Shown here: positions 40,793-52,929 of the stretch, in pieces | How positions within the stretch are numbered: position 1 is the first letter of the stretch | Layout of the letters: each line of letters begins with the position of its first letter | NCBI GenBank assembly: GCA_900239685.1 | Contig: OENT01000426.1 | Location: 54,701 to 118,700 of the forward strand | DNA from: Rotaria macrura | Taxonomy: Eukaryota > Rotifera > Eurotatoria > Philodinida > Philodinidae | Reading direction: 5' to 3' | DNA: 64,000 nucleotides | Program-made: the position numbers and the translations under genes | Notes under the pieces: model-generated | The model's input: only the letters and a program-made list of their open reading frames with translations | What the model was told of the DNA's origin: nothing | Database searches by the model: none

Positions 40793-42914
40793 CTAATGAT
40801 AGATAATGTTTGTTGATGGTGAATGGCGAGACGTTTTCATATTTCGTCGATGATAAGTTGGTTCGTTATCATAAATATACTCGATTTCATTCCCATTTTC
40901 ATCAACATAAACTATTTCTTCGTCGTAGCCTAATGATCGATCGTTGCCAATGTGAATGATTCGAGAACGTGGAGGACGACGAAGAGTTACATTCAATGGT
41001 CGATCATCAGCATACACATATTCGGTGGTGGGTGATAGTTTTCGAAACGTTGGCCACTGGCGTGCCGGTTGTTCATAAATGAAACGTTTTGGTTCAGATT
41101 CGACGTAATAATCATCATCAACTTCACGATATGGTGAATCATTTACAACACGGATAACTCTTTCAGGTCGTATGTTGTCATATTGATCCTGTATTAGATA
41201 CGAATGAAATGTATCGCATCGAAAAGAACGATGAAATATTATGAAAGCTGCACCAGTATTCCCTTTTTTTTAAGATTATAGAAATTAGAAATAAAAGAAA
41301 TGCAAACCTCATTAATCAATTTCAATTGTATGGTTACATTTTTCTTGTTATTTGTATTCGGACGAACAATAACTGTCGTATTGTTTCCCTCGGTTTTATT
41401 ATCACTTTTTACGTGTGCTGGTGCTGACGAAGATGATGCTTGACTGATAATAGTTTGCTGATGTAGTGGTGGTGCCGACGATGGAGCATTCGAATTAGAT
41501 TGAGGAAGGGGATAGAAAAATGGTTGAGAAAGATAAGTGGGATTCAAAGATGATGGAAGAAGAATATGCTGTGTAGGATGCTGATTAGGAAGCGTCGTGA
41601 AAGGTAACATCATAGGAGCATATGAAGAACCGTTTGAAGTCGGTAAAAACATTGTAGAACTCTGAGGGTAAGAAGGAGCAGCTGACGGTGGTAATATCAT
41701 CATGGGGAAACTAGGAGGATACGAGGTAGCAGATGACGAAGGTATCATCATCGTAGGAGTTGTATGGAGATAGGATGGAGCTATGGATACAGTTGGAATC
41801 TTTCTAGATGCATCAGAATGATGGAATTCTTTGGGACGTATAATTACTGTTGGACCTGTCGAATGTTTCGACTTATCTATAGGTGGTAAAGAAGTGACAT
41901 AAGATATCGTCGGTATATCACTCACCGTTTGATAGTCAGTATTAGCATAAGCAGATGAATCTCTTCGATGATGAACTACATATTGATCATTGACTGCACG
42001 CATACGCCGTGAATTATCTAACGCATCTCGAGGCATAGGATCAACGAGAGATCTAGGTTTTTCGTTATTGACAGGTAGTGAAGCAGGAGAAGAAGAATAG
42101 TAAGTGGTATGAGAATCATTAGCAAAGCGTACCGGTTTTCGTTGAAGATATTCTCCATCGACGGTTAAATTCTTTTTTTTTATCAAAGGTCGAGCGCCAC
42201 CAGCTTTACGCATTTTTTCAGTACGTTTTTCTTCGACAGGTGATGGCTTGGACTTTATGATGGAAGGTTTTTTGATTGTTTGCTGTCGAGAATTATAATT
42301 TGTTGGATGGACTTTAGGGATTTTAAAATTTGTTTGACCATGTTTTATTGGCAAAGTAAATGTAGCAGAGCGTAATGTTTGTTTGACGACGGCTGTCGGG
42401 CGTTGTGGAGGTAATTTGTTACCTGCTGTTGCTTTCGAATTCCGTAATATACCATGATGATTATTGTTTCGTCGATTCTCTTGAAACTGCTCGTGATAAC
42501 TTTGTGACATATAAAGTTTTTTTTCTCTCTCGTTTTCTTCTTTTAATCTATTCAAATATCCCGACTAGCTACTGTCATAGTAATATTTTCTCTTTTTCAA
42601 TGTCTCTCTTCAATCACTCAAAGTTTATGTTTGATGATTGTTGTTAGAAAAGTAAAAAAGAAGCATATTTACATGATTCTCGATCTTATTCCGATTTTTT
42701 TGGTTTTAATGTGTATTTTTAATTCAATTTTTGTTTCGGAAGAAACGAATAAAAAGGCGTGCGATTAAAGGTGTATTCATAAATAAATATAAGTATGAAA
42801 TAAAATCATCTTTACCTTTGGTGCACGAGAAATAATCTGTGTTTGCACGATAGGATGTCGTTGCCAGAATTGGACAGGTTTTTTATAATAACTGAAACCA
42901 CTTGATATGGGCAT
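40793..42914 (-). CDS. uncharacterised disordered Pro/Ser/Thr-rich protein
   Basis: Exons: 42816-42914, 41308-42564, 40793-41188. All junctions are phase 0 and give 583 residues. The N-terminal exon reads MPISSGFSYYKKPVQFWQ. The central exon is low complexity: basic at first (HGILRNSKATAG), then Pro/Ser/Thr-rich with repeated short MxLPP-type motifs (for example FPMMILPPSAAPSYPQSS). The last exon is acidic and Tyr-rich (EVDDDYYVESEP, EEIVYVDENGNEIEYIYD). No catalytic motif, signal peptide or membrane segment is seen. It may be a scaffold or cytoskeletal protein, or lineage-specific; I do not recognise it. The gene is convergent with the carboxylesterase, the stop codons being only 142 bp apart, so the 3' UTRs probably overlap. 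Confidence 0.75.
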
Positions 42915-44858
42915 GGATATAAGCAAATAATGATTGTTTGGTAAAATGATGGTATCAAGTTTTTATCTAATGCAATTCTACTATCTAAGATACATAGAAC
43001 AGAATAAAAAATTATTCTCGAGATCTGAATACACTTATACTAGTATGCTCGTAAAAACTGTGAAAATATTCCTATTTTGAAACATTTAAGATAAAATAAT
43101 ACAATATTTATCTAGCTCACCAGAGAAGTGATCTAACTAATAAAAATCAATTCCATCGGTCGACCCAAGACACATGATGTAGATTTCAAATAAGGAACTA
43201 AGAATACTTCTAACGAGCTGATGGTGTCAGTCTATTCATTCTGAGAGACTATATTCATACTAGAGCCTCTACTTGAAAACTTTCTGAGATTAGCTAATTG
43301 CAAAAGTGTAACTTGAAAATTTGCATCGAAACAGATTTCAGAAGTGAAGAGCATTGTTTGAGTGCTCCGAATATTTTCATCCCTTCCTATAATTACATAA
43401 AACTCTAACTGACGTATTTCATATCAAACAAAAGGCTCTCTAATCTCATTTCAACATCAGAAAGAACGAAAACATTAAAAATCTCTGTTACTCGGGTCTA
43501 TTACTATGCAATAATGCAATTAGAAATGTATAAAAACACGTTGTATCACTTGTTCGCAAGAAATCCAACTTTTGCATTAAAATATACCTTTAACAATGAA
43601 CTTTTTAGATCGTTTGATTTAGTCGAATCATGAATTGAGACCATTAAATCTTTTGATCGATGTGAAGTACTGTACAGCTTGAATCGAATCTAGGAATTAG
43701 ACCATTCCATAAAGATCTAAAATTTCTTTTTCTTAGAACTTATCAGTAAATAAACATTCATGTTCGAGTTGAAAAATAATTTTCTCTGCTGTCCATAGGG
43801 GTAAAAAATCTTTCTTACACGAGAAAAAGTCACAACGGTTAACAATGTGAATCAGATCTTTTGGAATAAACATTACTCCTTTCTGCTTTTTTAATACTAT
43901 AGATAAATTTGACTACAGTTTATCGATCTTTTCGAAGCTTTACCTTGTCAATTAAGATCAATCAAAATTGAATCCGATTTTGAAAAGTTTTGATTTACTT
44001 GGTAATCCTTAGCCACTGTGTCATTTTTGAAAACTCTTATGTATGATCAAAATGGTGAAAAAAGTCTGTTTGTATCAAATGTTTGTTTGTTACAATTTTT
44101 AGAAGCACAACCACACCAAAAAAAAACTCCTTTCATAGACATACATCAATAAATAACTATGGCGTCGAATCTGTGAATGATTAAAAATGAAATCGCAAAA
44201 GTTTTTTTGTCGAGAGCAGTGTTTTTATTGATCAGCTGTAAATGTAAAAAAAACAGTAATGAGTCTTTTTAATATCAATATATCTATTCACCTGATCGAT
44301 GCAAATATATTAATGTTGTAAGAAATAAAAAACATGCACTTAGTTCATCAATTAACATAATAAACCTATCGGTAATATTTGTCGGAAGAAGACTTCATCG
44401 GGTTCAATCTGTTGTTTTTATGTTCGAGCTTAATTGATTATTTTTCTTTGAGAATGAAACTCTCGACGTAATTAAAATGAATAGTTGAAAAAGTTTCAAC
44501 CAATCCATCTGTACTCATTAGATATTTTATTTCTATGGCAAAAATTTGCATGGTCATTCAATATAATATCCACACGAAAAACAATTTCTTTCTTTCACGA
44601 ACGTATTATTTAACACGACGTGTTTAATAAATATAAGACCCACGACGAATATTCAATTTCAAGAGATCAGTTTTCGATCTGTCAACTTCAAAAAGTTGTT
44701 TCTGCAGCTAGGAGAAGTTTTTGTGTATATGTGATAAAACTAACTTGCTGATTGTTTGATAATATTGGCAAGAGACTGGCACAGAATTCAGGAATCATTT
44801 TCTTGGCTGTTGTTGTTGTTATTTATGGCATCGCTGCACTTGAAAATTGGATTATTTT

Positions 44859-44900
<42 letters not shown>

Positions 44901-45039
44901 ATGTATGTTATGAATTCAATTTTCTGGTGTCACATTTATTTTATTAGTATAAATGTTTGAACAGATGAAGAAAAAAGAAAGGTTTATAAGATAAGGGTAA
45001 AGAAAAAATAAGTCTAATATAAATTTAGTAATTAGATTT
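42915..45039. other. intergenic region upstream of the disordered-protein gene
   Basis: It contains the promoter of the 40793-42914 gene (from 42915 up) and the 3' UTR of the myosin light chain (below 45040). A pure (TC)n tract lies at about 44863-44897. No exon is supported on either strand. Confidence 0.55.
44863..44897. repeat. (TC)n microsatellite
   Basis: An uninterrupted run of about 17 TC dinucleotides. Confidence 0.95.
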
Positions 45040-46168
45040 TTATTCGTCTTCTTTGCCACGTTTAATCTGTCGTGTAAATGCTGCATAGTCGAGATTACCT
45101 TTGGGATCCATAGGAGCACCATCAAGCATTTGACTGAACTGAAATCGTTAAAATAAACAAAAAACACAAATCGAATTCTTATCAAAAACATAAAAATATT
45201 TATTTATACCTCAATATCGGTCAATCCTTGAAATTGAAACAGAAAAGCAGCAGTTAATATTTCGTTAGGGAAAAAATATCTCTTGTTTAAATCAACTACT
45301 TACTATCTTCGGGACGTCCTTCACATGTAAGGATTTCTCGTAGACTAAAATAAAAATAAAACAACGAAAAATAGATAACAATCTTGTTTTCTTATGTCTT
45401 AATGTACAATTTTTGATTGATTTGTCCTGCCCCTTCAAAATCAAAATTTTTCCAAGCATTCAATATAACATTTTCTTCATCTGTACCATTTAATCGATCG
45501 CCATATAAAGTTAATAATGTTGTAAAATTAACTGGACCTTGAGCTTCTTCAAGCATAGCTTTCAATTCAGCATCTTTTGGTGCTTTACCAAGTGAAGCAT
45601 ATACTTCCTTTAAATCATCCATACTAACTGTACCGTCACGATCTTGATCCATAAGATTAAATGCCTTTGAAAAAGAAAGAGAACGAACATTTCCCCATCG
45701 CAAAATGTGAATAAACGTTTGTATGAATACTTCTTTAAATTCTTGGACTTGTTTTTGATCGAACATTGAAAAAACATTGCTTGTGGCACGTTGAGCCTTC
45801 TTCTTCATTTTTTTCTATGGAAGTAAAAAAATGAATTAGTTTTTCTTTGCTCTTTTGTCTGTTTTGCTAAATAGAAACATAAATTTTTCACCTCTGAGCA
45901 AAACAGAAATTATATATGTATTCATGACTGATCGATGGTATTGAGGAATAATTCTTCATGCGAAATGAACGAAACATTTTTTTGTGAAAATTATATGAAA
46001 GGAAGAGTATTGAGGTATGCAAAATACGATAAGAACTTACGTCTTCTTTCTAGAATATGGCTTCTGTTTTATGAATTTATTTTAATTTTATTTTAATTTT
46101 AGCATGATTCGGAAATAAAAATTTTAGTTAAGTTTTCATGTTCAGATAGTATCACTTACGTCTGTCAT
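45040..46168 (-). CDS. myosin regulatory light chain
   Basis: Exons: 46160-46168, 46041-46049, 45731-45814, 45408-45664, 45304-45344, 45210-45226, 45040-45138. The product is 171 residues, the normal length for this family. The phosphorylation segment [15 protein letters not shown] matches the myosin light chain kinase target (RATSNVF) of other animals. The first EF-hand [12 protein letters not shown] is complete and is the divalent-cation site typical of regulatory light chains; the later EF-hands are degenerate. PGPINF-like [21 protein letters not shown] and a final [13 protein letters not shown] are also typical. The protein binds the IQ motif of myosin II heavy chain and regulates contraction. 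Two microexons, 9 nt (Lys-Glu-Asp) and 17 nt, are needed to keep the frame and the family alignment. The start codon sits in an exon contributing only three codons. Confidence 0.92.
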
Positions 46169-47061
46169 TGTTGAATTCCGGACGAATGTTCGACGATGAT
46201 CCTGTGTATATGAAGCACAAGTAGCTTACCACAATAGATAATTACAAGCAAAAGAGCACTCGATTCTATCTTCCTTTCTCTCTCTCTCTATGTCGACTAG
46301 ATGATGTTTTTGTTGTTGATAGTGCTGCTACAACGAGAATTGCCTATTTTTGGTGCTATATTACAGCAGTGTACGACGATGATGACGAAGAGAAAAAAAA
46401 ATGGATAACCGCTACTACTATTAGTGCAATTTTTTTTCTTGCTTCTTCTCTGCTTGGTTAACGGTTAAGTTGCATAAAGTTTGGTACATATATATCTCTT
46501 CTGACGTTATAATGTGGGCATAGTGTAAACTAAAACGATCTCATCTTTCTTCTCTCTTTCCACTACGTATACGCAAACACAGAACAGGATCTAATCTGCT
46601 GGTGATGAAAATGCTTCCAACTCTCTCTTGCATGGATATATATTATTCGAGACAGACAACTTGCGAGTATATTATTGGTCTTCAAATGATAAGCACAAGA
46701 AGAAGAAAAAAAGAACGAAAGATATCTGAAAACGTATAATATCGCTACTAGGATAAAATAACGTAGACTTTCTTTCCTTGTCATATGTATGTCTTTATTC
46801 TACTAGAACTTCAATCCAAGGCTAATTATGTGCATATATATATATATATATCAGGACAAATAAATGGAGCAAATAACAAGTCCATATCAGGATCATTCGC
46901 GATGATAAATTTCTATTATATGCAGATAACATTGTTTTTGTCGTCCATTTTTTTTTATTTTTGTAAAAGAAATACAAACAAAACCATTAGAATACAAATC
47001 AAAGAAAACAAATAAGCCATTTACTTGACTAGAATAAAGATCATGCACAGCAGGAAAATGA
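46169..47061. other. intergenic region upstream of the myosin light chain
   Basis: It holds the myosin light chain promoter and the SIL1 3' UTR. A short CT tract lies near 46271-46290 and an (AT)n run at about 46830-46851. No exon is supported. Confidence 0.55.
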
Positions 47062-49772
47062 TTACAAATCATCCGATGATCTTTGCCGCAATTCCGTTAA
47101 TAGTATCTTTATATGATTCAAAATGTCTGCATTTGTTGAATCATTGTCCAGATTATTTTTTGTATAAATTCTTTTCAATTTTTCAAGTGTTGGTATAAGA
47201 TGAACGAAGTCTACGTGACAGACATCAATCAGTCGTATCATAGCATGTATTGTTTTTTCAATATGGTCGAAATTGTCTTTATCGAACGATGTTAATCGAG
47301 TGGAAATATGGAAACACCAATCATAATCGACTAGTTTATTAAGCACATGTATACTACATATAAACAATAGATATTAAAAAGTTTCGCTATTAACCGAAGT
47401 ATTTGTTATTATGTGCTATCTATTAAGAAACAACTTGGACTATACACACTGACATGTATATCTTGCCAAAAAAAGAAACAACAGACTTCAAACCTTGATT
47501 GTCGAAGTTTTCCTTTCCGTTCCTTTTCTTTTCTTTTAACTAAGTAGCTCATTTAAGGACAAGTAATTTATCCAACGTCTATTAGACGTTACTATTTACG
47601 ATATAGATAGATTAAGATAAAAGTTTTAAAATGATGTAAGTCTATTAACGCTATTCTTTTTAATTGCTGACTAATGAGTTGAAAAAATTACTGATTCATT
47701 ATCGCATTTAGACAAAATAACGCGAAAGTTCTATTGCAAAGCCTAGCATACTTTTACGGTAGATTGATGAGAAATAGAATTCCGAAGAAAGGATTGTCAA
47801 GTTTAAATAAAAATAGAAAAATTTTATCTTTTTTATTGATCGTTGATGTATGCTTTAGATACTCATTATAAATAGTTCTTTCCATTCCTAATTTAGTCTT
47901 TTATTCCTATTTACAGGATTCAATTTAATCCAAGTAGTATTGAACTATTTTGAACAATTCACTTTTGCTTTTCCTTGACTAATAATGAAACCAATATCGT
48001 CACGGTTACATTTTACAATTCATTTTACAAAATATTTGATTCCTCATCAATATTAGTACACACACACACACACACACACAAACTCTTACTTTTTATATGC
48101 TTCTTGCTGACCATTCAATGCTTGATCCTATGCAATAAAACAATTAGAAATCTCTCATATATGCTTTAAATCTTACCTTTTCAATAATTAAATCATTCAT
48201 AAGTGAAAGAGTTCGTACTGCGATTTTATTATTTTCATTGGTTTCACGAAGATATTTAACCATTAATTCAGTTCCGCCATGCTCAAGAAAATTCTTTTGA
48301 GCTTGTGGAAAACTTCTCAACAAAGTTGATAGTGTAAAAAGAAGACGTAGAGTAAGGTTGGTATCTGTTTCGCTATTTAATAAACGCAAAAGATGTTGAA
48401 CAAAGCCACGATTTGTTGCCTTCGATTGAACATGAGGATTTCTACAGGAAAATATTTTTTTGATTGACAGTCATTAAAAAAAGGCATGGTCCGTAGAATC
48501 TCTACGTAATTAAAACATCGAATTCATTTGCTGCAACTTTTACGTGTCAGTGGAAGCATATTTTATTCGATCTACTTTGAGTAACCTTTCTCTAGGATGG
48601 TTTCAAGCAGTCAACAATCTTCTCAAACACTTAATGTCACGATAATACTTATGTTATAGAGAAATGTCATCGATAAACATCATGTGATCATATGGCAATA
48701 TTTGTCATACAAAAAAAGAACGTATTGCTTTGATTTCTGTCGCTGTCATTAAATGTCGTCAAAATTTTAGACCATATCTTATAGCAACACTTCTTTGAAT
48801 ATCTTTTTGACATGAACTTAGAGTTACCCTTGAAAGGCTGCGCCTAATGCAAGATTGGCTAAACTGCGAATTTCAGCGTTGTTATCAGTTGCATTAAGTA
48901 AATCAATGAGTAAATCAAGACCATTCATATCAGAGAAGTATACTGCATTGTCATACTAAAAACGATGAGAGTAAAATGATGAAGCATTTAATTTAAGATG
49001 ATTCAAACTTGATGGAGATAATATTCAAGATCGATTAAGATTGTTTTTCTATGATCATCATCTTCGGTTTTATTCAGTTGATCAATTAGATTGGTTAAAA
49101 TTTCTTGGTCAGTTTGAATTTTCATATTCATCGATTCAAAGTCTTTTTTCAATTCTTCATATGAACGAAATCGCTTTCGTATCTCTTCATCATGGGTCTA
49201 GTTTATAGGAAGAAAAAAAGATAGAAAAGAAGTAAGACAATGAAACGTATGGCCATATCTTGTTACGTATTACTTTATCAGTTTTAACATCATCTTTACT
49301 TAAATCAAGATTAGCAAATGCTTGTTCAAGATTTTGTCGACTTATTTCTTCTTGAGTGTTTTCTTGAACGCAGCGGAAAAAAAATTTTTTCCTCGATTGC
49401 AAAACAATTTGGTAACTCACCAGATGCTACGGGAATGATCTCGTTCGATGAAGACTGCTGCTCAGTGAGATCAAGAAGTTTTGCTTCTCGAAGACCAGTT
49501 TCGAGATTTAATCGAACATGTAAACCTGGTGGAATCTGTTGTCCTAATCAACAGAAAGGAAATTTCTTTTCCTTTTTTTCGTAGATTTCATGAAATACCT
49601 TCTTTAACTATTTGCCATTCCTGTGTAGGAATAAATTCTTCTGTTTGCTTTGAATCTAATAGAAAAATTTGAGTAGCGAAACAAGAGATACATGATGAAA
49701 TTTACTTTCAGATTCTTGAGCGTTTATTGAAAGACTAAGAATGAACAAAAAGATAATGAGAAAATTTTTCAT
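47062..49772 (-). CDS. SIL1: SIL1 nucleotide exchange factor of the ER Hsp70 BiP
   Basis: Exons: 49706-49772, 49599-49655, 49421-49543, 49274-49362, 49009-49197, 48828-48955, 48177-48441, 48090-48127, 47062-47353. The product is 415 residues (human 461). It has a cleavable signal peptide (MKNFLIIFLFILSLSINAQ) and the SIL1 hallmark PPGLHVRLNLETGLREAKL. Armadillo-type helical repeats follow, including LANLALGAAFQGNPHVQ and LLFTLSTLLRSFPQAQKNFL. The C-terminus includes DWCFHISTRL and LLTELR, aligning with human GWCEITAHLL and LLKELR. SIL1 releases ADP from BiP in the ER lumen. The human ER-retention end KELR is here extended by QRSSDDL, so the usual retention signal is not terminal. The gene is compact, with most introns 55-90 nt and three of about 380-740 nt. 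Confidence 0.92.
48058..48081. repeat. (CA)n microsatellite in a SIL1 intron
   Basis: Twelve CA units starting 9 bp inside the intron that follows SIL1 exon 8 (donor at 48089). On the transcript it is a (TG)n run close to the splice donor. Confidence 0.9.
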
Positions 49773-52700
49773 ATTTTATCCAATACGAAAATCGTAGAGA
49801 TCGAAATAAGAGAGTGACTGACTCAAGTGATTAGTTAGCGGACGGATGGATGGATGGATGGATGGATGTAAGACATTCATGATTCATATTATTAAAGTGA
49901 CGCGTACCAATCAGTGCATAATGGTCAATAGAGTGCAGTATATTATAATTACAAATTTTATATTTCTACTGATAACGTTGAACAAATTATTTATTTTTCA
50001 TCATTTAGATTCAAGTTTAACTTAGTTCGTTGTGTAGAATCTGATCAGAATCTAGAAGGGGCGAAATTTTTTTCGTCATCGGAGAAAGAAAATCAAATTC
50101 TATGACAGTTGAATGATTACCCACGTGACAATATAAGATAATAGTCGATGAAAAATGTAAGAATGAGATGTTATGATTCGTTTTCTTTCTCTTATTGAGT
50201 GACTAAGGTTAATCATGATATTGTTCTCAAAAAGTAGAATCGCTTTCTAGTAGCGACTGCACTCTTCGGAAATGTTTTTACAAAAATATCTGAAAAATAT
50301 GATTGCCGAATATCAGAACATATGTATTATACGAATTCAATGTTCATGAATGTCGAGGAAAAAATATAGTTTTTGACTAAAAAGTAGGCAACCGCTGGTA
50401 CTTTTCAAATTCTATAATCTGAAAGACTATATTATGTAAATTTTTTAGAATTACGTCTGGCATGATGGTATGAATAAAATAAGTTTCGTGTCAGTTCAAG
50501 TTTATTATTTCGATTTGATATTGATACTCCTTACTCATCTGAAGCATCAATTCAAAGTAATCTCTAGTGATAAGTTGATTGGGAATGATACAATTCTTGC
50601 ACTATAACAACGTTTTGCCAGATCGATTTTCCGATGTGATTGATTAGTTGAGAGAACAAATTTAGCTGGGAAAACTAGTCAAATAATAAAAAATGTTTGT
50701 TTTTTAACGTACAAGCACAAAGCAAAATATCTTCAATTGTTGCTCTTTCTAGATTCAAAATAATTAAAACCAATGTAGAAGCTTAGTAAAAGAAAAACTC
50801 TAACTTTCTCATCAACGTTTATTTCAATTAGCTGGAAATCTTACGAAAAAGCGGATAGCTAAAATTTATTTTTATTTCATTAGATGAGTATTAGTCAACT
50901 TTGTAATATTCTAATTTTGTTCCTTTCGAAAAGTAATCTTTTCACGTTTTTTTCTTCTCGACTGAAAGATATGATCATTTAAAAAGTAGATTTTATAGTA
51001 TGAAAAACTGTGACATTTGAATAGTTTCTATATATTCTATGCGAAAAGACACTGATGATTAAATTCTCTACGCTTTAGCTTATCTCTTGGGAAGAAATAA
51101 AGTGGCGGTCTTAATTGATTATGATCATGGTCATATCATGGTGAACTTTGCATTCTGTACTTTTCTAATTTTATTTTTTAATTACATTTATATGATATAA
51201 TCTGTCAATAACACTTCCAGTCATGCAAATTCATGGCCTAAGCAGTCTGTTGAAGCTGCTACGAAAACAGTCGATGAAAAATAACAACTCGAGGATTTAG
51301 ATTTATTGATGATTGTCACATGAGTATTCTCAGTCATGTTAGTCATTGTTTGAAATCGATAATTTGTAAAAAATGCCTTCATTATCATGGTTGACACTTA
51401 AAGAAAAACAAATTATTATTCAGGCCTTTTCTAATTATTTAAATGTTCATTCTAGATTTTCTGCAGTTTTCTCAGAGCTAGGCAAAATATTCGAAGTATT
51501 CTTACTAGTACTAGTATTTGAGGGGTTGATCGTCGTAATCGAGAAAGTTTGTACTTGTCCAGCTCTGATTGATGTATCAATAAATAGGATTGAATCGCTT
51601 ACTATAAGAAAATGTCTTTTCCTTACTTAAACGAAACAAGAAAAACATTTTTCAATGATAAGTCAAGAATTTTAATTGAACTTGATGATTATTATTGTGA
51701 GGAAAGCAATATTGAAAATTTACTGTTTTCGAAGAAACACATTTATCCATGTCTATATCAAATTGGTTTGATATACCTGTCAGTACCGACTACATCGACT
51801 TACATAGAACTAATTGTTTCTCAACGTAGTTTCCTAATGCGTCCACATCGAGTATCATTATCTAAAACAAATGTTTGTTTACTTACTTTCCTCAGATATA
51901 ATAGTCTTTTTATGAGATAATTTATTTGAAAATTGATAATAATAGAAAATAAAAATAATACTGTATGTTTTTTACTGAAACATTTTTCACACAAATGCGT
52001 GATATATTATCATTGTTAACATATAAGTCTAATTTTCAAACTAATCTTTTTTTGTAAATAATAGTGATATCCTATGCAAAGGCAAGTGTATTTTGGTACT
52101 ATTAAAGGGGATAGAGTGAAATATCGTTTGATTGTTTTAAGATGCTTACAAATAGAGAAATCCAGTTTTTGTATTTTACTATTTATTTTATTGCGTACCT
52201 TGAGGGTTCAATACTAGTACTCGTACTCGTATTCGATAAAGCCTGCGCTAGTCCAACTCTCAGATATTGATTTCACTGAATAGACCACAAAATTTTCATT
52301 TAATTCCCATTATACAATGATGAATTCAGACGCACAGTACTCCAAAATGAGTAGAAGTTATCAGATTTTCAATTGAAGATATGAAAAACTATTATACCTA
52401 ATTAAAAAATACTGAAATTGTGCTTTAAAAACTTTTTCAACAAGCAAAAATTATATTGAATAATCAATATTGTGACTTGAATGCTTTTTAATAACGACTC
52501 TTTTACGGAAAAGTTTCAATGCTTTGAATATTTTTTCTGCAAACTTTGAAACACTAAGAATTCAACATGGATAAGCTATACAAGTGGTCGTTTTTCTTTA
52601 CATAAAACTAGATTTTGCTTAGACTCTTGTAATTCAACAGTAGTCGCAAATATTCGTTTTATATCATAGTTGACCTGTGTGCATGTTCTAAAGATTGACG

Positions 52701-52929
52701 TGTCAGTTCTTACTTGTGTTATATGAACTCTTCGAAATAATGCTTTTTAGGAAGATCTGATTGCTTCCATAGAAAACAAAAAGTTAGATGCTGAACATTT
52801 CAATTGATTACTAACGACAATAAATTACCAATCTACGTTACGCTCCTATTCGATCTAACAGCGTAGCCAAGTAAGATTCGTTTTCTTTCAATAGTTTTAG
52901 CAAAGTAACGATTCTTTCTTCGAGCATTT
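49773..52929. other. 3.2-kb region between SIL1 and the death-domain-like gene
   Basis: It contains the SIL1 promoter (from 49773 up) and the 3' UTR of the next gene (below 52930). A (GGAT)n run lies at 49843-49867. Plus-strand frames at 51373-51630 and 51612-51920 are short and lack recognisable motifs. Confidence 0.5.
49843..49867. repeat. (GGAT)n microsatellite
   Basis: About six tandem tetranucleotide units, 70 bp upstream of the SIL1 start codon. Confidence 0.9.

Noticed and set aside
44756-44947. Frame crossing the (TC)n tract
   Set aside because: Its length comes from the Leu/Ser-encoding microsatellite; there is no start context or homologous content.
51373-51920. Two adjacent plus-strand frames between SIL1 and the death-domain-like gene
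   Set aside because: There is no recognisable domain, no clear splice partners and no coding-like periodicity. A loosely similar stretch near 52200-52270 suggests decayed repeat DNA, but the match is too weak to claim.
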